NCBI RefSeq assembly: GCF_001182745.1
Contig: NZ_LN868939.1
Location: 1,984,001-2,048,000 of the forward strand
Length of the DNA: 64,000 bases
Origin: Nocardia farcinica
GTDB lineage: Bacteria; Actinomycetota; Actinomycetes; Mycobacteriales; Mycobacteriaceae
Reading direction: 5' to 3'
In this document: in pieces, positions 39,006-47,742 of the stretch
Layout of the letters: each line of letters opens with the position of its first letter
How positions within the stretch are numbered: the first letter of the stretch is position 1
Translations under genes and position numbers: made by a program
Notes under the pieces: generated by a model
What the model saw: only the letters and a program-made list of their open reading frames with translations
What the model was told of the DNA's origin: nothing
The model's database searches: none

Positions 39006-41555
39006 ATGAACCCCGCAACCACCGAGCGCAAGACCGTGGTGGTCGTCGGCCACGGCATGGTCGGGCACCGCTTCGTCGAGGCGCTTCGCTCCCGCGACGA
39101 GTCCGGCACCTGGCAGGTCGTGATCCTGAGCGAGGAACGGCTGCCCGCCTACGACCGGGTCGGGCTCTCGTCCTACGTCGGCGCCTGGGACCCGGCCGCG
39201 CTGGCGCTGCCCGGCAACGACTACGCCGGTGACGACCTGGTGGAGCTGCGGCTCGGCCAGCGCGCCGAGGCCATCGACCGGCAGGCGCGCAAGGTCACCA
39301 CCTCCACCGGCGAGACCATCGGCTACGACGCGCTGGTGCTGGCCACCGGCTCCTACGCCTTCGTCCCGCCGGTGCCCGGCCACGACCTCGACGGCTGCTT
39401 CGTCTACCGCACCATCGACGACCTGGACGGCATCCGCGCCACCGCCGAGGCGGCCGGGCCCGGTGCGCACGGCGTGGTCATCGGCGGTGGCCTGCTCGGC
39501 CTGGAGGCGGCCAACGCGCTCAAGCTGCTCGGGATGACCCCGCACGTCGTCGAATACAACAACCGCCTGATGCCCGCCCAGGTCGACGAGGGCGGCGGCG
39601 CCATCCTCGAGCGCCTGGTGACCGATCTCGGCCTGACCGTGCACACCGGCGTGGGCACGCAGTCCATCGAGCGCGCCGAGGACGGCACGCTGCGGCTGAC
39701 GCTGTCCGACGACTCCACCATCGATGCCTCGATGGTGGTGTTCTCCGCGGGCATCCGCCCCAACGACCGGATCGCCCGCGAAGCCGGGCTCGAGGTCGGC
39801 CCGCGCGGCGGCATCGTCACCGACCTGTCGCTGCAGACCTCCGACCCGAACATCTGGGCCGTCGGCGAATGCGCCGCGGTCGAGGGCACCTGCTACGGCC
39901 TGGTCGCCCCCGGCTACACCACCGCCGAGATCGTCGCCGACCGCCTGCTGGGCGGCCGGGGCGAATTCCCGGGCGCCGACATGTCCACCAAGCTCAAGCT
40001 GATGGGCGTGGACGTGGCCAGCTTCGGCGACGCGCACGGCGTCACCGAGGGCGCGCTCTCGGTGGTGCTGCACGACGCCGCCAAGGGCACCTACGCCAAG
40101 CTCGTCGTCTCCGACGACGCCACGACCCTGCTGGGCGGCATCCTGGTCGGCGACGCCAGCCAGTACGCCGCGCTGCGCCCGCTCGTCGGCCGCCCGCTGC
40201 CCGCCGCACCGGCGGCGCTGATCTCGCCCGCCGGCGCGGAACTGGGCGCCGACGCGCTGCCCGACGACGCGCAGATCTGCTCCTGCAACAACGTCTCCAA
40301 GGGCGCGATCTGCGGCGCGATCGCCGAGGGCGCCTGCGACATCCCCGCGATCAAGAGCTGCACCACCGCGGGCACCTCCTGCGGCGGCTGCGTGCCGATG
40401 CTGAAGAAGCTGCTCGAGCAGTCCGGCGTGGCGATGTCCAAGGCGCTGTGCGAGCACTTCGAACAGTCGCGCGCCGAACTGTTCCAGATCGTCCAGGTGA
40501 CCGGCATCCGCACCTTCTCCGGCCTGATCGCCAAGTACGGCAAGGGCAGCGGCTGCGACATCTGCAAGCCGACCGTGGCCTCCATCCTGGCCTCGACCTC
40601 GAGCGATCACATCCTCGACGGCGAGATGGCCGCGCTACAGGACACCAACGACCACTTCCTGGCCAACCTGCAGAAGAACGGCACCTACTCGGTGGTGCCG
40701 CGGATGCCCGGCGGCGAGGTCACCGCCGAGCAGCTGATCACCATCGGCGAGGTGGCCAAGGAGTTCGGCCTCTACGTCAAGGTCACCGGCGGCCAGCGCA
40801 TCGACCTGTTCGGGGCGCGGGTGGAGCAGCTGCCGCGGATCTGGCAGCGGCTGGTGGACGCGGGCATGGAATCCGGCCACGCCTACGGCAAGTCGTTGCG
40901 CACCGTGAAGAGCTGCGTGGGCTCCACCTGGTGCCGCTACGGCCAGCAGGACTCGGTGGGCATGGCGGTGCTGCTCGAAAAGCGTTACCGCGGACTGCGT
41001 TCCCCGCACAAGCTGAAGCTGGCGGTGTCGGGCTGCGCCCGCGAATGCGCCGAGGCCCGCGGCAAGGACGTCGGCGTGATCGCCACCGAGAACGGCTGGA
41101 ACCTCTACGTCGGCGGCAACGGTGGCCTGACCCCCAAGCACGCGGTGCTGCTGGCCGGCGAACTCGACGACGAGACGCTGATCCGCTACATCGACCGCTA
41201 CCTGATGTTCTACATCCGCACCGCCGACCGGCTGCAGCGCACGGCGCCCTGGCAGGAGGCGCTCGAGGGCGGCATCGACTACCTGAAGCAGGTGATCTGC
41301 GAGGACAGCCTCGGCATCGCCGACGAGCTGGAGGCGGCGATGGCCCGCCACGTCGAGGGGTACAAGGACGAATGGGCCGCGGTGCTCGAGGACGAGGAGA
41401 AGCTCGCCCGCTTCGTCTCCTTCGTCAACGCGCCGGAGGAGGCCGACCCGACCATCGCCTTCGACGACAGCGGCGAGCGCAAGGTGCCGGTGCTGCTCGG
41501 CATGCCGGAGGTGGCGCCCCGCGTGGAATCCGTCACAGCCGCGCAGGCGAAATAA
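39006..41555 (+). CDS. nirB: Nitrite reductase (NADH) large subunit NirB
   Basis: An 849-aa siroheme enzyme that reduces nitrite to ammonium in the cytosol. In order: FAD/NAD(P)H oxidoreductase (1-310, opening VVVVGHGMVGHRF), a BFD-type [2Fe-2S] domain (Cys pairs in CSCNN and SCGGC near 425-470), and ferredoxin-like plus siroheme/[4Fe-4S] halves with ligands in CVGSTWC and GCAREC. GGGAGG is 5 nt before the ATG. It forms an operon with narK, nirD, the NnaR-like gene and the chelatase. Confidence 0.96.
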   Translation: MNPATTERKTVVVVGHGMVGHRFVEALRSRDESGTWQVVILSEERLPAYDRVGLSSYVGAWDPAALALPGNDYAGDDLVELRLGQRAEAIDRQARKVTTSTGETIGYDALVLATGSYAFVPPVPGHDLDGCFVYRTIDDLDGIRATAEAAGPGAHGVVIGGGLLGLEAANALKLLGMTPHVVEYNNRLMPAQVDEGGGAILERLVTDLGLTVHTGVGTQSIERAEDGTLRLTLSDDSTIDASMVVFSAGIRPNDRIAREAGLEVGPRGGIVTDLSLQTSDPNIWAVGECAAVEGTCYGLVAPGYTTAEIVADRLLGGRGEFPGADMSTKLKLMGVDVASFGDAHGVTEGALSVVLHDAAKGTYAKLVVSDDATTLLGGILVGDASQYAALRPLVGRPLPAAPAALISPAGAELGADALPDDAQICSCNNVSKGAICGAIAEGACDIPAIKSCTTAGTSCGGCVPMLKKLLEQSGVAMSKALCEHFEQSRAELFQIVQVTGIRTFSGLIAKYGKGSGCDICKPTVASILASTSSDHILDGEMAALQDTNDHFLANLQKNGTYSVVPRMPGGEVTAEQLITIGEVAKEFGLYVKVTGGQRIDLFGARVEQLPRIWQRLVDAGMESGHAYGKSLRTVKSCVGSTWCRYGQQDSVGMAVLLEKRYRGLRSPHKLKLAVSGCARECAEARGKDVGVIATENGWNLYVGGNGGLTPKHAVLLAGELDDETLIRYIDRYLMFYIRTADRLQRTAPWQEALEGGIDYLKQVICEDSLGIADELEAAMARHVEGYKDEWAAVLEDEEKLARFVSFVNAPEEADPTIAFDDSGERKVPVLLGMPEVAPRVESVTAAQAK

Positions 41556-41619
41556 CGGCTTAACGACGCGGAAACAGGACGCCGGTACCAATGAACCAGG
41601 CGTTCGGAGGAGGAACCCG

Positions 41620-42015
41620 ATGACCGTAATCGACACACCCAGCATCTCGCCCGCCACGGCCACCGGTTGGACGCAAGCCTGCCGACTCGATTTCCTGATC
41701 CCCGGCCGCGGTGTCGCGGTGCTGCTGCGCGGCGGACGGCAGGCCGCGCTGTTCCTGCTGCCCGACGGCACGCTCTACGCCGTCGGCAACATCGATCCGT
41801 TCGGCCGCGCGGCGGTGATGTCGCGCGGGATAGTCGGCGATCGCGGCGGTGTGCCCGTCGTCGCCTCGCCACTGCTCAAGCAGGCGTTCTCGTTGCTCGA
41901 CGGGCACTGCCTGGACGACGAATCGGCGGCGCTGCCGGTGTATGCGGTGCGCGTCGACGACGGCATCGTCTCGGTATCCAACGAGCCGGTCGCGCTCGAA
42001 TCCTCGGACGGATGA
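41620..42015 (+). CDS. nirD: Nitrite reductase (NADH) small subunit NirD
   Basis: A 131-aa Rieske-fold subunit lacking the Cys/His cluster ligands, as usual for assimilatory NirD. VAVLLRGGRQAALFLLPDGTLYAV and the NIDPFGRAAVMSRGIVGD loop are family hallmarks. It completes NirBD. An AGGAGG lies shortly upstream of the ATG. It ends 7 bp before the NnaR-like gene. Confidence 0.94.
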   Translation: MTVIDTPSISPATATGWTQACRLDFLIPGRGVAVLLRGGRQAALFLLPDGTLYAVGNIDPFGRAAVMSRGIVGDRGGVPVVASPLLKQAFSLLDGHCLDDESAALPVYAVRVDDGIVSVSNEPVALESSDG

Positions 42016-42022
42016 ACCACCT

Positions 42023-43261
42023 ATGAGCACTATCGACGCGGGCGCCCCCCTCGCCGGATTCACCGTCGGCATCACGGCGGCGCGGCGCGCCGAGGAATTC
42101 GCCACCCTGTTGACCCGGCGGGGCGCGACCATCGTGTCCGCACCGGCCATCCGCATCATTCCGCTGGCCGACGACACCGAACTCGAGCGGGTCACCCGCA
42201 CGCTGGTCGCCGAACCGCCGCAGATCGCCGTGGCCACCACCGGCATCGGTTTCCGCGGCTGGATGGAGGCCGCCGAGGGCTGGGGGCTGGCCGAGGACCT
42301 GCGCGGCACCCTGGCCGGGACCAGGTTGCTGGCCCGCGGCCCGAAGGCCAAGGGCGCCATCCGGGCCGCCGAACTGCGCGAGGAGTGGTCGCCGGCCTCG
42401 GAATCCTCCGCCGAGGTACTCGACCACCTGCTCGCCGAAGGCGTGGAGGGGGTGCGGATCGCGGTGCAGTTGCACGGGGCCACCACCGAATGGGAGCCGG
42501 TGCCCGACTTCTGCGAGGTGTTGCGCTGCGCCGGCGCCGATGTGGTGCCGGTGCCGGTGTACCGCTGGATTCCGCCCGCCGACCAGGGGCCGATGGATCA
42601 GCTGATCGAGGCGATCGTCACCGCGAGCCTGGACTGCGTGACCTTCACCAGCGCGCCCGCGGTGGCCTCGATGCTGATGCGCGCCAAGGAAACCGGGCTG
42701 CTGGAAGGCGTGCTGCACGCCCTGCGCACCCGGGTGCTGCCCGCGTGCGTCGGCCCGATCACCGCCGCGCCGCTGGAAGAACTCGGCGTGCCGACCTCCA
42801 TGCCCGGCCGGGCCAGGCTGGGCGCGCTGGCCCGCCATGTGGCCGAGGAACTGCCGCGCCGCGCCAACCGCATCCAGGCCGCCGGACACACCATCAGTGT
42901 GCGCGGTGGGTGCGTGGTCGTCGACGGACAGGTGCGCCAGCTCGCGCCTGCCCCGATGGCGTTGATGCGCTCGCTGGCCCGCCAGCCCGGCCGCGTGGTC
43001 TCGCGCGAAGACCTGCTCGCCGCGCTGCCCGGCGGCGGTGAGGACACGCACGCGGTGGAGACCGCCATCGCCCGCCTGCGCGCCGGACTCGGCACGCCCA
43101 AGGCGATCCAGACCGTGGTCAAGCGCGGCTACCGGCTGGCGCTCGACACCGCCGACTGCGCCGACGACAACGCCGTGCCGCCGCGCGCGCCCGCCCGCAC
43201 CCCGTCGGTGGGCACCCCGCTGCGGTCGGCGCGGTACGCGCAGCCGTTGGGGTCGTGGTGA
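42023..43261 (+). CDS. nnaR: HemD-domain/winged-helix regulator of nitrate assimilation (NnaR-like)
   Basis: A 412-aa protein. Residues 1-255 have the uroporphyrinogen-III synthase (HemD) fold (FTVGITAARRAEEFATLL at the start, FTSAPAVASMLMRAK in the second lobe). Residues about 285-370 form an OmpR-type winged helix (VVDGQVRQLAPAPMALMRSL, then IQTVVKRGYRLAL). The same fusion, located beside nirBD, is NnaR of Mycobacterium smegmatis, a co-activator with GlnR. A regulatory rather than biosynthetic role is inferred from that. The stop overlaps the chelatase start. Confidence 0.85.
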   Translation: MSTIDAGAPLAGFTVGITAARRAEEFATLLTRRGATIVSAPAIRIIPLADDTELERVTRTLVAEPPQIAVATTGIGFRGWMEAAEGWGLAEDLRGTLAGTRLLARGPKAKGAIRAAELREEWSPASESSAEVLDHLLAEGVEGVRIAVQLHGATTEWEPVPDFCEVLRCAGADVVPVPVYRWIPPADQGPMDQLIEAIVTASLDCVTFTSAPAVASMLMRAKETGLLEGVLHALRTRVLPACVGPITAAPLEELGVPTSMPGRARLGALARHVAEELPRRANRIQAAGHTISVRGGCVVVDGQVRQLAPAPMALMRSLARQPGRVVSREDLLAALPGGGEDTHAVETAIARLRAGLGTPKAIQTVVKRGYRLALDTADCADDNAVPPRAPARTPSVGTPLRSARYAQPLGSW

Positions 43262-43977
43262 ACGCGCCCGCCCTGGTGCTGGTCGCGCACGGCACCAGGA
43301 GCACCCGGGGGGTCGAGATGATCGCCGCGCTCGCCGAGGCGGTCTCGCGGGAGCTGCGCGGACCGGTGGTGCGCACCGCGTTCGTCGACGTGCTCGGCCC
43401 TTCGCCCGCCGAGGTGCTGCGGGACCTGCGCGCCACCGCGCCGGGCACGCCCGCCGTGGTGATTCCGGCCTTCCTGGCCTCGGGTTATCACGTCTACCAG
43501 GACGTTCCGCGGGAAGTGGCGGAGAGCGCGCATCCGGCCGCGACGGTGACCCCGGCGATGGGGCCCGATCCCGCGCTGGCCCGGATCATGGCGCTGCGCG
43601 TGCGGGCGGCCGGCTGGCGGCCCGGCGACGCGGTCGTCGTCGCGGCGGCCGGATCCTCCGATCCGCGCGCGCGGGCCGACGTGCGCCGCGCGGCCGCGCT
43701 GCTGGCCGAGCAGCTGCACGCGCCGGTGCGGATCGGTTACGTGGCCACCGGCGCGCCGCGGGTCCCGGAAGTGGTTGCCGATCTTCGCGATTCGGGCGCC
43801 GACCGGGTGTTCGTCGCCTCCTATCTGCTGGCGCACGGGCTGTTCCAGCAGCGCCTGCACGAGGCGGGCGCGGACGGTGTGGCGGCGCCGATCGGCGTGC
43901 ATCCCGCCGTCGTCCGGTTGCTGGCCGAGCGCTACCGCACTGCCGCGGCCGAATCCGTCGCGGTGCGGGTGCGCTGA
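43258..43977 (+). CDS. Sirohydrochlorin chelatase (CbiX/SirB family)
   Basis: A 239-aa chelatase with two tandem half-domains. The first begins ALVLVAHGTRS with the metal-binding His, and IPAFLASGYHVYQDVP supplies the second; the later half repeats the pattern in FVASYLLAHGLFQQRL. It would insert iron into sirohydrochlorin to make siroheme, the NirB cofactor. The GTG overlaps the upstream stop as GTGA; a GTG at 43255 is adjacent. Confidence 0.9.
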   Translation: MNAPALVLVAHGTRSTRGVEMIAALAEAVSRELRGPVVRTAFVDVLGPSPAEVLRDLRATAPGTPAVVIPAFLASGYHVYQDVPREVAESAHPAATVTPAMGPDPALARIMALRVRAAGWRPGDAVVVAAAGSSDPRARADVRRAAALLAEQLHAPVRIGYVATGAPRVPEVVADLRDSGADRVFVASYLLAHGLFQQRLHEAGADGVAAPIGVHPAVVRLLAERYRTAAAESVAVRVR

Positions 43978-44017
43978 ATTCTCCTCGCGGTTCGCCCCTT
44001 TCCGGCGCGGCGCGGAC

Positions 44018-44023
44018 TACCCT
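44018..44023 (+). promoter_or_regulatory. Putative leaderless -10 for the 90-aa protein gene
   Basis: TACCCT lies 7 nt before the ATG at 44031, although GGAG is also present. Confidence 0.5.
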
Positions 44024-44030
44024 CGGAGAC

Positions 44031-44303
44031 ATGGCCGAGCGGGAGCGCGTGCCGGAGCGGGCACGGGAGCGAATACTGCGCGATCACGCGCGCACCGTCG
44101 CGCGCCGGGTGGCCTCGGGCGCGGCATGCGAGGTGACCGTGGCGGGCAGGCGGCTGTCGGTGCTGGCGCCGCGGCGAAAATCCTGCCCCGACTGGGCCCG
44201 GCTGCGGGTCGCGGTGCCGCACGCCGAATCCCTGCGGCCCCGGCTCGATCACGCCCTGACCCTGGCCGCGCGCGACGAGCGCCCCGACGGGCCCGCGCTC
44301 TGA
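44031..44303 (+). CDS. Small basic protein of unknown function
   Basis: A 90-aa, Arg- and Glu-rich soluble protein: a charged N-terminal helix (AERERVPERARERILRDHA), a short beta-like middle (CEVTVAGRRLSVLAPRR), and a C-terminal helix. It has two Cys and no signal peptide. No family is recognised. Coding is supported by the promoter spacing and sensible composition; it could be tied to the preceding siroheme gene, but nothing shows this. Confidence 0.55.
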   Translation: MAERERVPERARERILRDHARTVARRVASGAACEVTVAGRRLSVLAPRRKSCPDWARLRVAVPHAESLRPRLDHALTLAARDERPDGPAL

Positions 44304-44372
44304 CACGCCGAGCCGACGAGCGGCGATGACGAAAGCCGGACACACCGTCTGCCGGTGCGCGAGACTGGTGGC

Positions 44373-45347
44373 ATGCGTCGGCTCGTGAGCTGTTCGATTG
44401 CTGTCCTGGCGCTGTGCGCCGCCCTCCTCACCGCACCCACGGCCGCCGCCGCGCCCGGCTCGGCCATCCTCGACGTGCGCCCCCTGGGCGGCAGGCAGCT
44501 CGAGGTCGTGGTGCATTCGGCGGCGATGAACCGCCCGATCACCCTGTGGATGTCGCACCCCGGTCCCGGCGCACCCGCCCTCTACCTGCTCAACGCGGTC
44601 GACGGCGGCGAGGACGGCGGCCCGTGGATGAACCGCACCGATGTGGCCGCGTTCTTCGCCGACAAGAACGTCAACGTGATCGTGCCGATGGGCGGCCGCG
44701 CCAGCTACTACACCGACTGGGTCGCCGACGACCCGGTGCTCGGCCGCAACAAGTGGAGCACCTTCCTCACCGCCGAGCTGCCGCCGTTGCTGGAACAGCG
44801 GTTCGGTATGACCGGCCGCAATGCCGTTGCCGGGCTGTCGATGTCGGCCACCTCCGCGCTGAACCTGGCGCTCGACGCCCCCGGCCGCTACCAGGCGGTC
44901 GGCGCCTACAGCGGCTGTGCCCGCACCAGCGACCCCGCCGGTCGCGCCCTCATCTACGCCGAACTCGCCGTGTTCGGCGCCAACGCCACCAACATGTGGG
45001 GCGGCCCCGACAGCCCGCTGTGGGCCGCCCACGACCCGGTGCTGCGCGCGGAAGAACTGCGCGGACTGGCCATCTACGTCTCCGCGGGTGACGGCCGACC
45101 GGGCAGGCACGAAACCCTCACCGCGCCCGGCATCGACGGCAACCCGATCGACCTGCTCGACCGCATGGTCGTCGGTGGCCTGATGGAGACGGTGATCGGC
45201 GGCTGCACCCGCCCGCTGGTCGACCGCCTCACCAGCCTGGCCATCCCCGCCACGCTCGCGCTGCGTCCCGGCACCCATTCGTGGCCGTACTGGCAGGACG
45301 ACCTGCACGACTCCTGGCCGATGTTCGCCGCCGCCATCGGCGCCTGA
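44373..45347 (+). CDS. Secreted antigen-85-type mycolyltransferase/esterase
   Basis: A 324-aa exported alpha/beta hydrolase. The signal peptide covers residues 1-28 (cleavage after Ala-Ala-Ala-Ala). The nucleophile elbow is GLSMSATSA, close to the GLSMAASSA of antigen 85, with the late His in GTHSWPYW. FMT-like VNVIVPMGGRASYYTDW is also shared. Such enzymes transfer mycolic acids to arabinogalactan and trehalose, which supports a mycolate-containing host. It has no functional link to the nitrite genes before it. Confidence 0.87.
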   Translation: MRRLVSCSIAVLALCAALLTAPTAAAAPGSAILDVRPLGGRQLEVVVHSAAMNRPITLWMSHPGPGAPALYLLNAVDGGEDGGPWMNRTDVAAFFADKNVNVIVPMGGRASYYTDWVADDPVLGRNKWSTFLTAELPPLLEQRFGMTGRNAVAGLSMSATSALNLALDAPGRYQAVGAYSGCARTSDPAGRALIYAELAVFGANATNMWGGPDSPLWAAHDPVLRAEELRGLAIYVSAGDGRPGRHETLTAPGIDGNPIDLLDRMVVGGLMETVIGGCTRPLVDRLTSLAIPATLALRPGTHSWPYWQDDLHDSWPMFAAAIGA

Positions 45348-45368
45348 CCACACCGCGCGAGGACTCCC

Positions 45369-45701
45369 ATGCCTTTCGATCCCGACCTCGCCGAGCGGCT
45401 GCGCGCCGTGCTCGCGGGCACGCCCGCCCTGGCCGAGAAGCGCATGTTCGGCGGTCTGGCCTTCCTCGTCGGCGGCAACCTCGCGGTCGCGGCCAGCCAT
45501 GACGGCGGTCTGCTGGTGCGGGTCGACCCCGCCGAGGGGGAGCGCCTCCTCGACGACCGGCGCGTCATGCCGATGGTGATGGGCGGGCGCGAGATGCGGG
45601 GCTGGCTGCGGGTCGCGCCCGCCGCCGTCGACACCGACGCGGCCCTGCGGGCCTGGGTCGACCGCGGCGTGTTCTACGCGCGATCCCTGCCCCCGAAGTA
45701 G
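45369..45701 (+). CDS. TfoX N-terminal domain protein
   Basis: A 110-aa protein with the TfoX_N signature: EKRMFGGLAFLVGGNLAVAA near the start, LLVRVDPAEGERLL in the middle, and a C-terminal AWVDRGVFYARSLPPK. TfoX_N proteins resemble half of the competence regulator Sxy, but in actinobacteria their role is unknown. GAGGA precedes the ATG, 21 bp after the mycolyltransferase gene. Confidence 0.85.
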   Translation: MPFDPDLAERLRAVLAGTPALAEKRMFGGLAFLVGGNLAVAASHDGGLLVRVDPAEGERLLDDRRVMPMVMGGREMRGWLRVAPAAVDTDAALRAWVDRGVFYARSLPPK

Positions 45702-45821
45702 CCGCGAGACGATCGCCGGAAAAAAATCGCGGAGATGTGTCGAGGGGCCGGTGGTGGCTCCGACCGAAGGGTGACAGCACGGGCGGCAACGCCCACCCAC
45801 CCTGACACGAGGAGCGACATC

Positions 45822-46262
45822 ATGAGCGTCACCACCTTCTTCTGGTTCGACTCGCAGGCCGAGCAGGCGGCCGACACCTACGTCGGGCTGATCCCCGGCT
45901 CGCGCGTCATCGACGTGACCCGCAATCCCGACGGCTCGGCCTTCATCGTCACCCTGGAACTGGACGGGCACCCGGTCACCTTCATGAACGGCGGCCCCGG
46001 CCACCCCCAGACCGACGCCGCGTCCCTGCAGATCGTGGTCGACACGCAGGAGGAGGTCGACCGCCTGTGGGACGCGCTCACCGACGGCGGCGCCCCCGGC
46101 CCCTGCGGCTGGCTCGTCGACCGCTACGGCATGCACTGGCAGGTCGTCCCCGCCGCCCTCCCCACCCTCCTGTCCGGCCCCGGCGCCCCCGCCGTCGCCA
46201 CCGCCCTGCGCACCATGACCAAGATCGACCTGAAAACCCTCCAGGACGCGGCCGAGGGGTGA
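45822..46262 (+). CDS. VOC superfamily protein, PhnB/3-demethylubiquinone-methyltransferase-like
   Basis: A 146-aa single-domain vicinal-oxygen-chelate fold protein: TTFFWFDSQAEQAADTYVGL at the start, VTFMNGGP, and the closing GWLVDRYGMHWQVVP. The group is often annotated as 3-demethylubiquinone-9 3-methyltransferase, a name without support here. The ATG at 45822 has GAGGAG upstream. It ends in a bidirectional hairpin before narI. Confidence 0.82.
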   Translation: MSVTTFFWFDSQAEQAADTYVGLIPGSRVIDVTRNPDGSAFIVTLELDGHPVTFMNGGPGHPQTDAASLQIVVDTQEEVDRLWDALTDGGAPGPCGWLVDRYGMHWQVVPAALPTLLSGPGAPAVATALRTMTKIDLKTLQDAAEG

Positions 46263-46264
46263 AC

Positions 46265-46303
46265 ATCGGTGGGCTCCGTCGGGTTTCGACGGGGCCCACC
46301 GAT
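46265..46303. terminator. Bidirectional hairpin between VOC gene and narGHJI operon
   Basis: A 17-bp stem with one G-T pair (46265-46281 with 46287-46303) and a 5-nt loop, touching both convergent stops. Confidence 0.85.
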
Positions 46304-46306
46304 GGT

Positions 46307-47065
46307 TCAGCGCCAGTGCTCCGGGGTCACCGGGGCGTCCCAGGCCCGCGCGTAGCGGCGGGTGTCGGGGGCGTTGGTCTCCTTGGCTCGGTAGACGATG
46401 TAGGGGCGGGTGAGGTAGCCGACGGGGGCGCTGAACATGTGCACCAGGCGGGTGTAGGGCCAGACGGCGACCAGGGCGAGGACGACCAGGCCGTGCAGCT
46501 GGAAGGTCCAGGGCGTGTCGACCATGAGCTCGGGTTGCGGGTCGAGGGTGAACAGGCTGCGGAACCAGGGGGAGACGGTGGCGCGGTAGTCGTAGGTGCC
46601 CCACAGCAGGTTGCTGCCCCAGGTGTTGAGCAGGCCGGTGACCAGGGCGGCGGCCAGCAGGACGTACATCACCTTGTCGTTGGTGGTGGTGGCCTTGCGC
46701 ACGGCGGGCACGGTGACCCGCCGGTACAGCAGGATCGCCACTCCGGCCAGCACCGCCGCGCCCGCGATCGATCCGGCCCCCACGGCGATGACGTGGTAGG
46801 TGTGTTCGGAGATCCCCACCGCGCTCGTCCACGACGCCGGGATCAGCACGCCGAGCACGTGCCCGAAGAACACACCGAGCATGCCGAAGTGGAACAGCGG
46901 GCTGCCCAGCCGCAGCAGCCGCGACTCGTAGATCTGCGAGGAGCGGGTGGTCCAGCCGAACTGGTCGTTGCGGTAACGCCAGATGTGGCCGAGCACGAAC
47001 GAGGTGATCGCGATGTAGGGCAGGATCAGCCACAGTTCGGCGGGCAGGTTGGGGCTGGCGTTCAT
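46307..47065 (-). CDS. narI: Respiratory nitrate reductase gamma subunit NarI
   Basis: A 252-aa cytochrome b subunit with five membrane helices; it oxidises menaquinol and passes electrons to NarH. Heme-ligand His residues are visible in SPLFHFGMLGVFFGHVLG and in LHGLVV with LVHMFSAP. Its ATG overlaps the narJ stop as ATGA. Last gene of narGHJI. Confidence 0.95.
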   Translation of the reverse strand: MNASPNLPAELWLILPYIAITSFVLGHIWRYRNDQFGWTTRSSQIYESRLLRLGSPLFHFGMLGVFFGHVLGVLIPASWTSAVGISEHTYHVIAVGAGSIAGAAVLAGVAILLYRRVTVPAVRKATTTNDKVMYVLLAAALVTGLLNTWGSNLLWGTYDYRATVSPWFRSLFTLDPQPELMVDTPWTFQLHGLVVLALVAVWPYTRLVHMFSAPVGYLTRPYIVYRAKETNAPDTRRYARAWDAPVTPEHWR

Positions 47066-47742
47066 CGGCGGCCTTCCGAGTGCGTGAACAGGGTGGGGTC
47101 CATGGCGAAGGGTTCGAGCCCCACCTCCTCCTCCGGTGGGCCCTGCGCGGCGAGTTCGGCGATGCGCCGCCGGTCGGCGGTGGTCGGCGGCGGCAGGGTC
47201 GCCAGCACCGCGGCCAGCGCGCCCGCATAGGGCGAACCGTTGTCGGACAACGACAGTCGCAGCAGTTCCAGCACCGGCACGTGCTCGCCGAGCAGCCGCT
47301 CGCCGCCGACCGGGTCGACGGTGGCGGCGAATTCGAGCAGCACCGGCAGGTGATCGGGCAGCTCCTGCTCGCCCGGGTCCACCCCGGCGTGCCGGTAGGC
47401 GTGCTTGAAGCGCAGCAGCGCCATGCCGCGCTTGCGGGTGTCGCCGTAGGCGTAGAAGGTCAGGTGCAGGCTGGCGCGCTTGCGCAGGTCGAAGGTCGCG
47501 ACGTAGTCGGCGGCCAGGTCCAGCGGCGGCGTCACCCGTAGGTGGGTGAGCAGCGCGTCCAACGGACCGCGCACCGGGTCGGGCAATTCCGTTGCCGCTG
47601 CGGTCAATTCGTCGAGCAGTTCGAGCAGCGGCGGGCCGGGATAGTCGAGCGCGAGCGCGGCCAGCCGCCAGACCAACCGCCGATCGCGCTCGGACATCGC
47701 CACCGCGGGCTCGGGCCTGCGGCGCAGTTTCAGCAGGCTCAC
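47062..47742 (-). CDS. narJ: Nitrate reductase molybdenum cofactor assembly chaperone NarJ
   Basis: A 226-aa all-helical chaperone that keeps apo-NarG ready for cofactor insertion. RLAALALDYPGPPLLELL at the start and LDLAADYVATFDLRKRASLHLTFY are family hallmarks. The GTG at 47742 overlaps the narH stop as GTGA; an ATG 15 codons later is an alternative. It overlaps narI at its end. Confidence 0.93.
   Translation of the reverse strand: MSLLKLRRRPEPAVAMSERDRRLVWRLAALALDYPGPPLLELLDELTAAATELPDPVRGPLDALLTHLRVTPPLDLAADYVATFDLRKRASLHLTFYAYGDTRKRGMALLRFKHAYRHAGVDPGEQELPDHLPVLLEFAATVDPVGGERLLGEHVPVLELLRLSLSDNGSPYAGALAAVLATLPPPTTADRRRIAELAAQGPPEEEVGLEPFAMDPTLFTHSEGRR

Noticed and set aside
43932..47228. 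A 1098-codon minus-strand frame across the mycolyltransferase, TfoX and VOC genes
   Set aside because: It crosses several clear genes and a terminator, and its translation has no recognisable domain.
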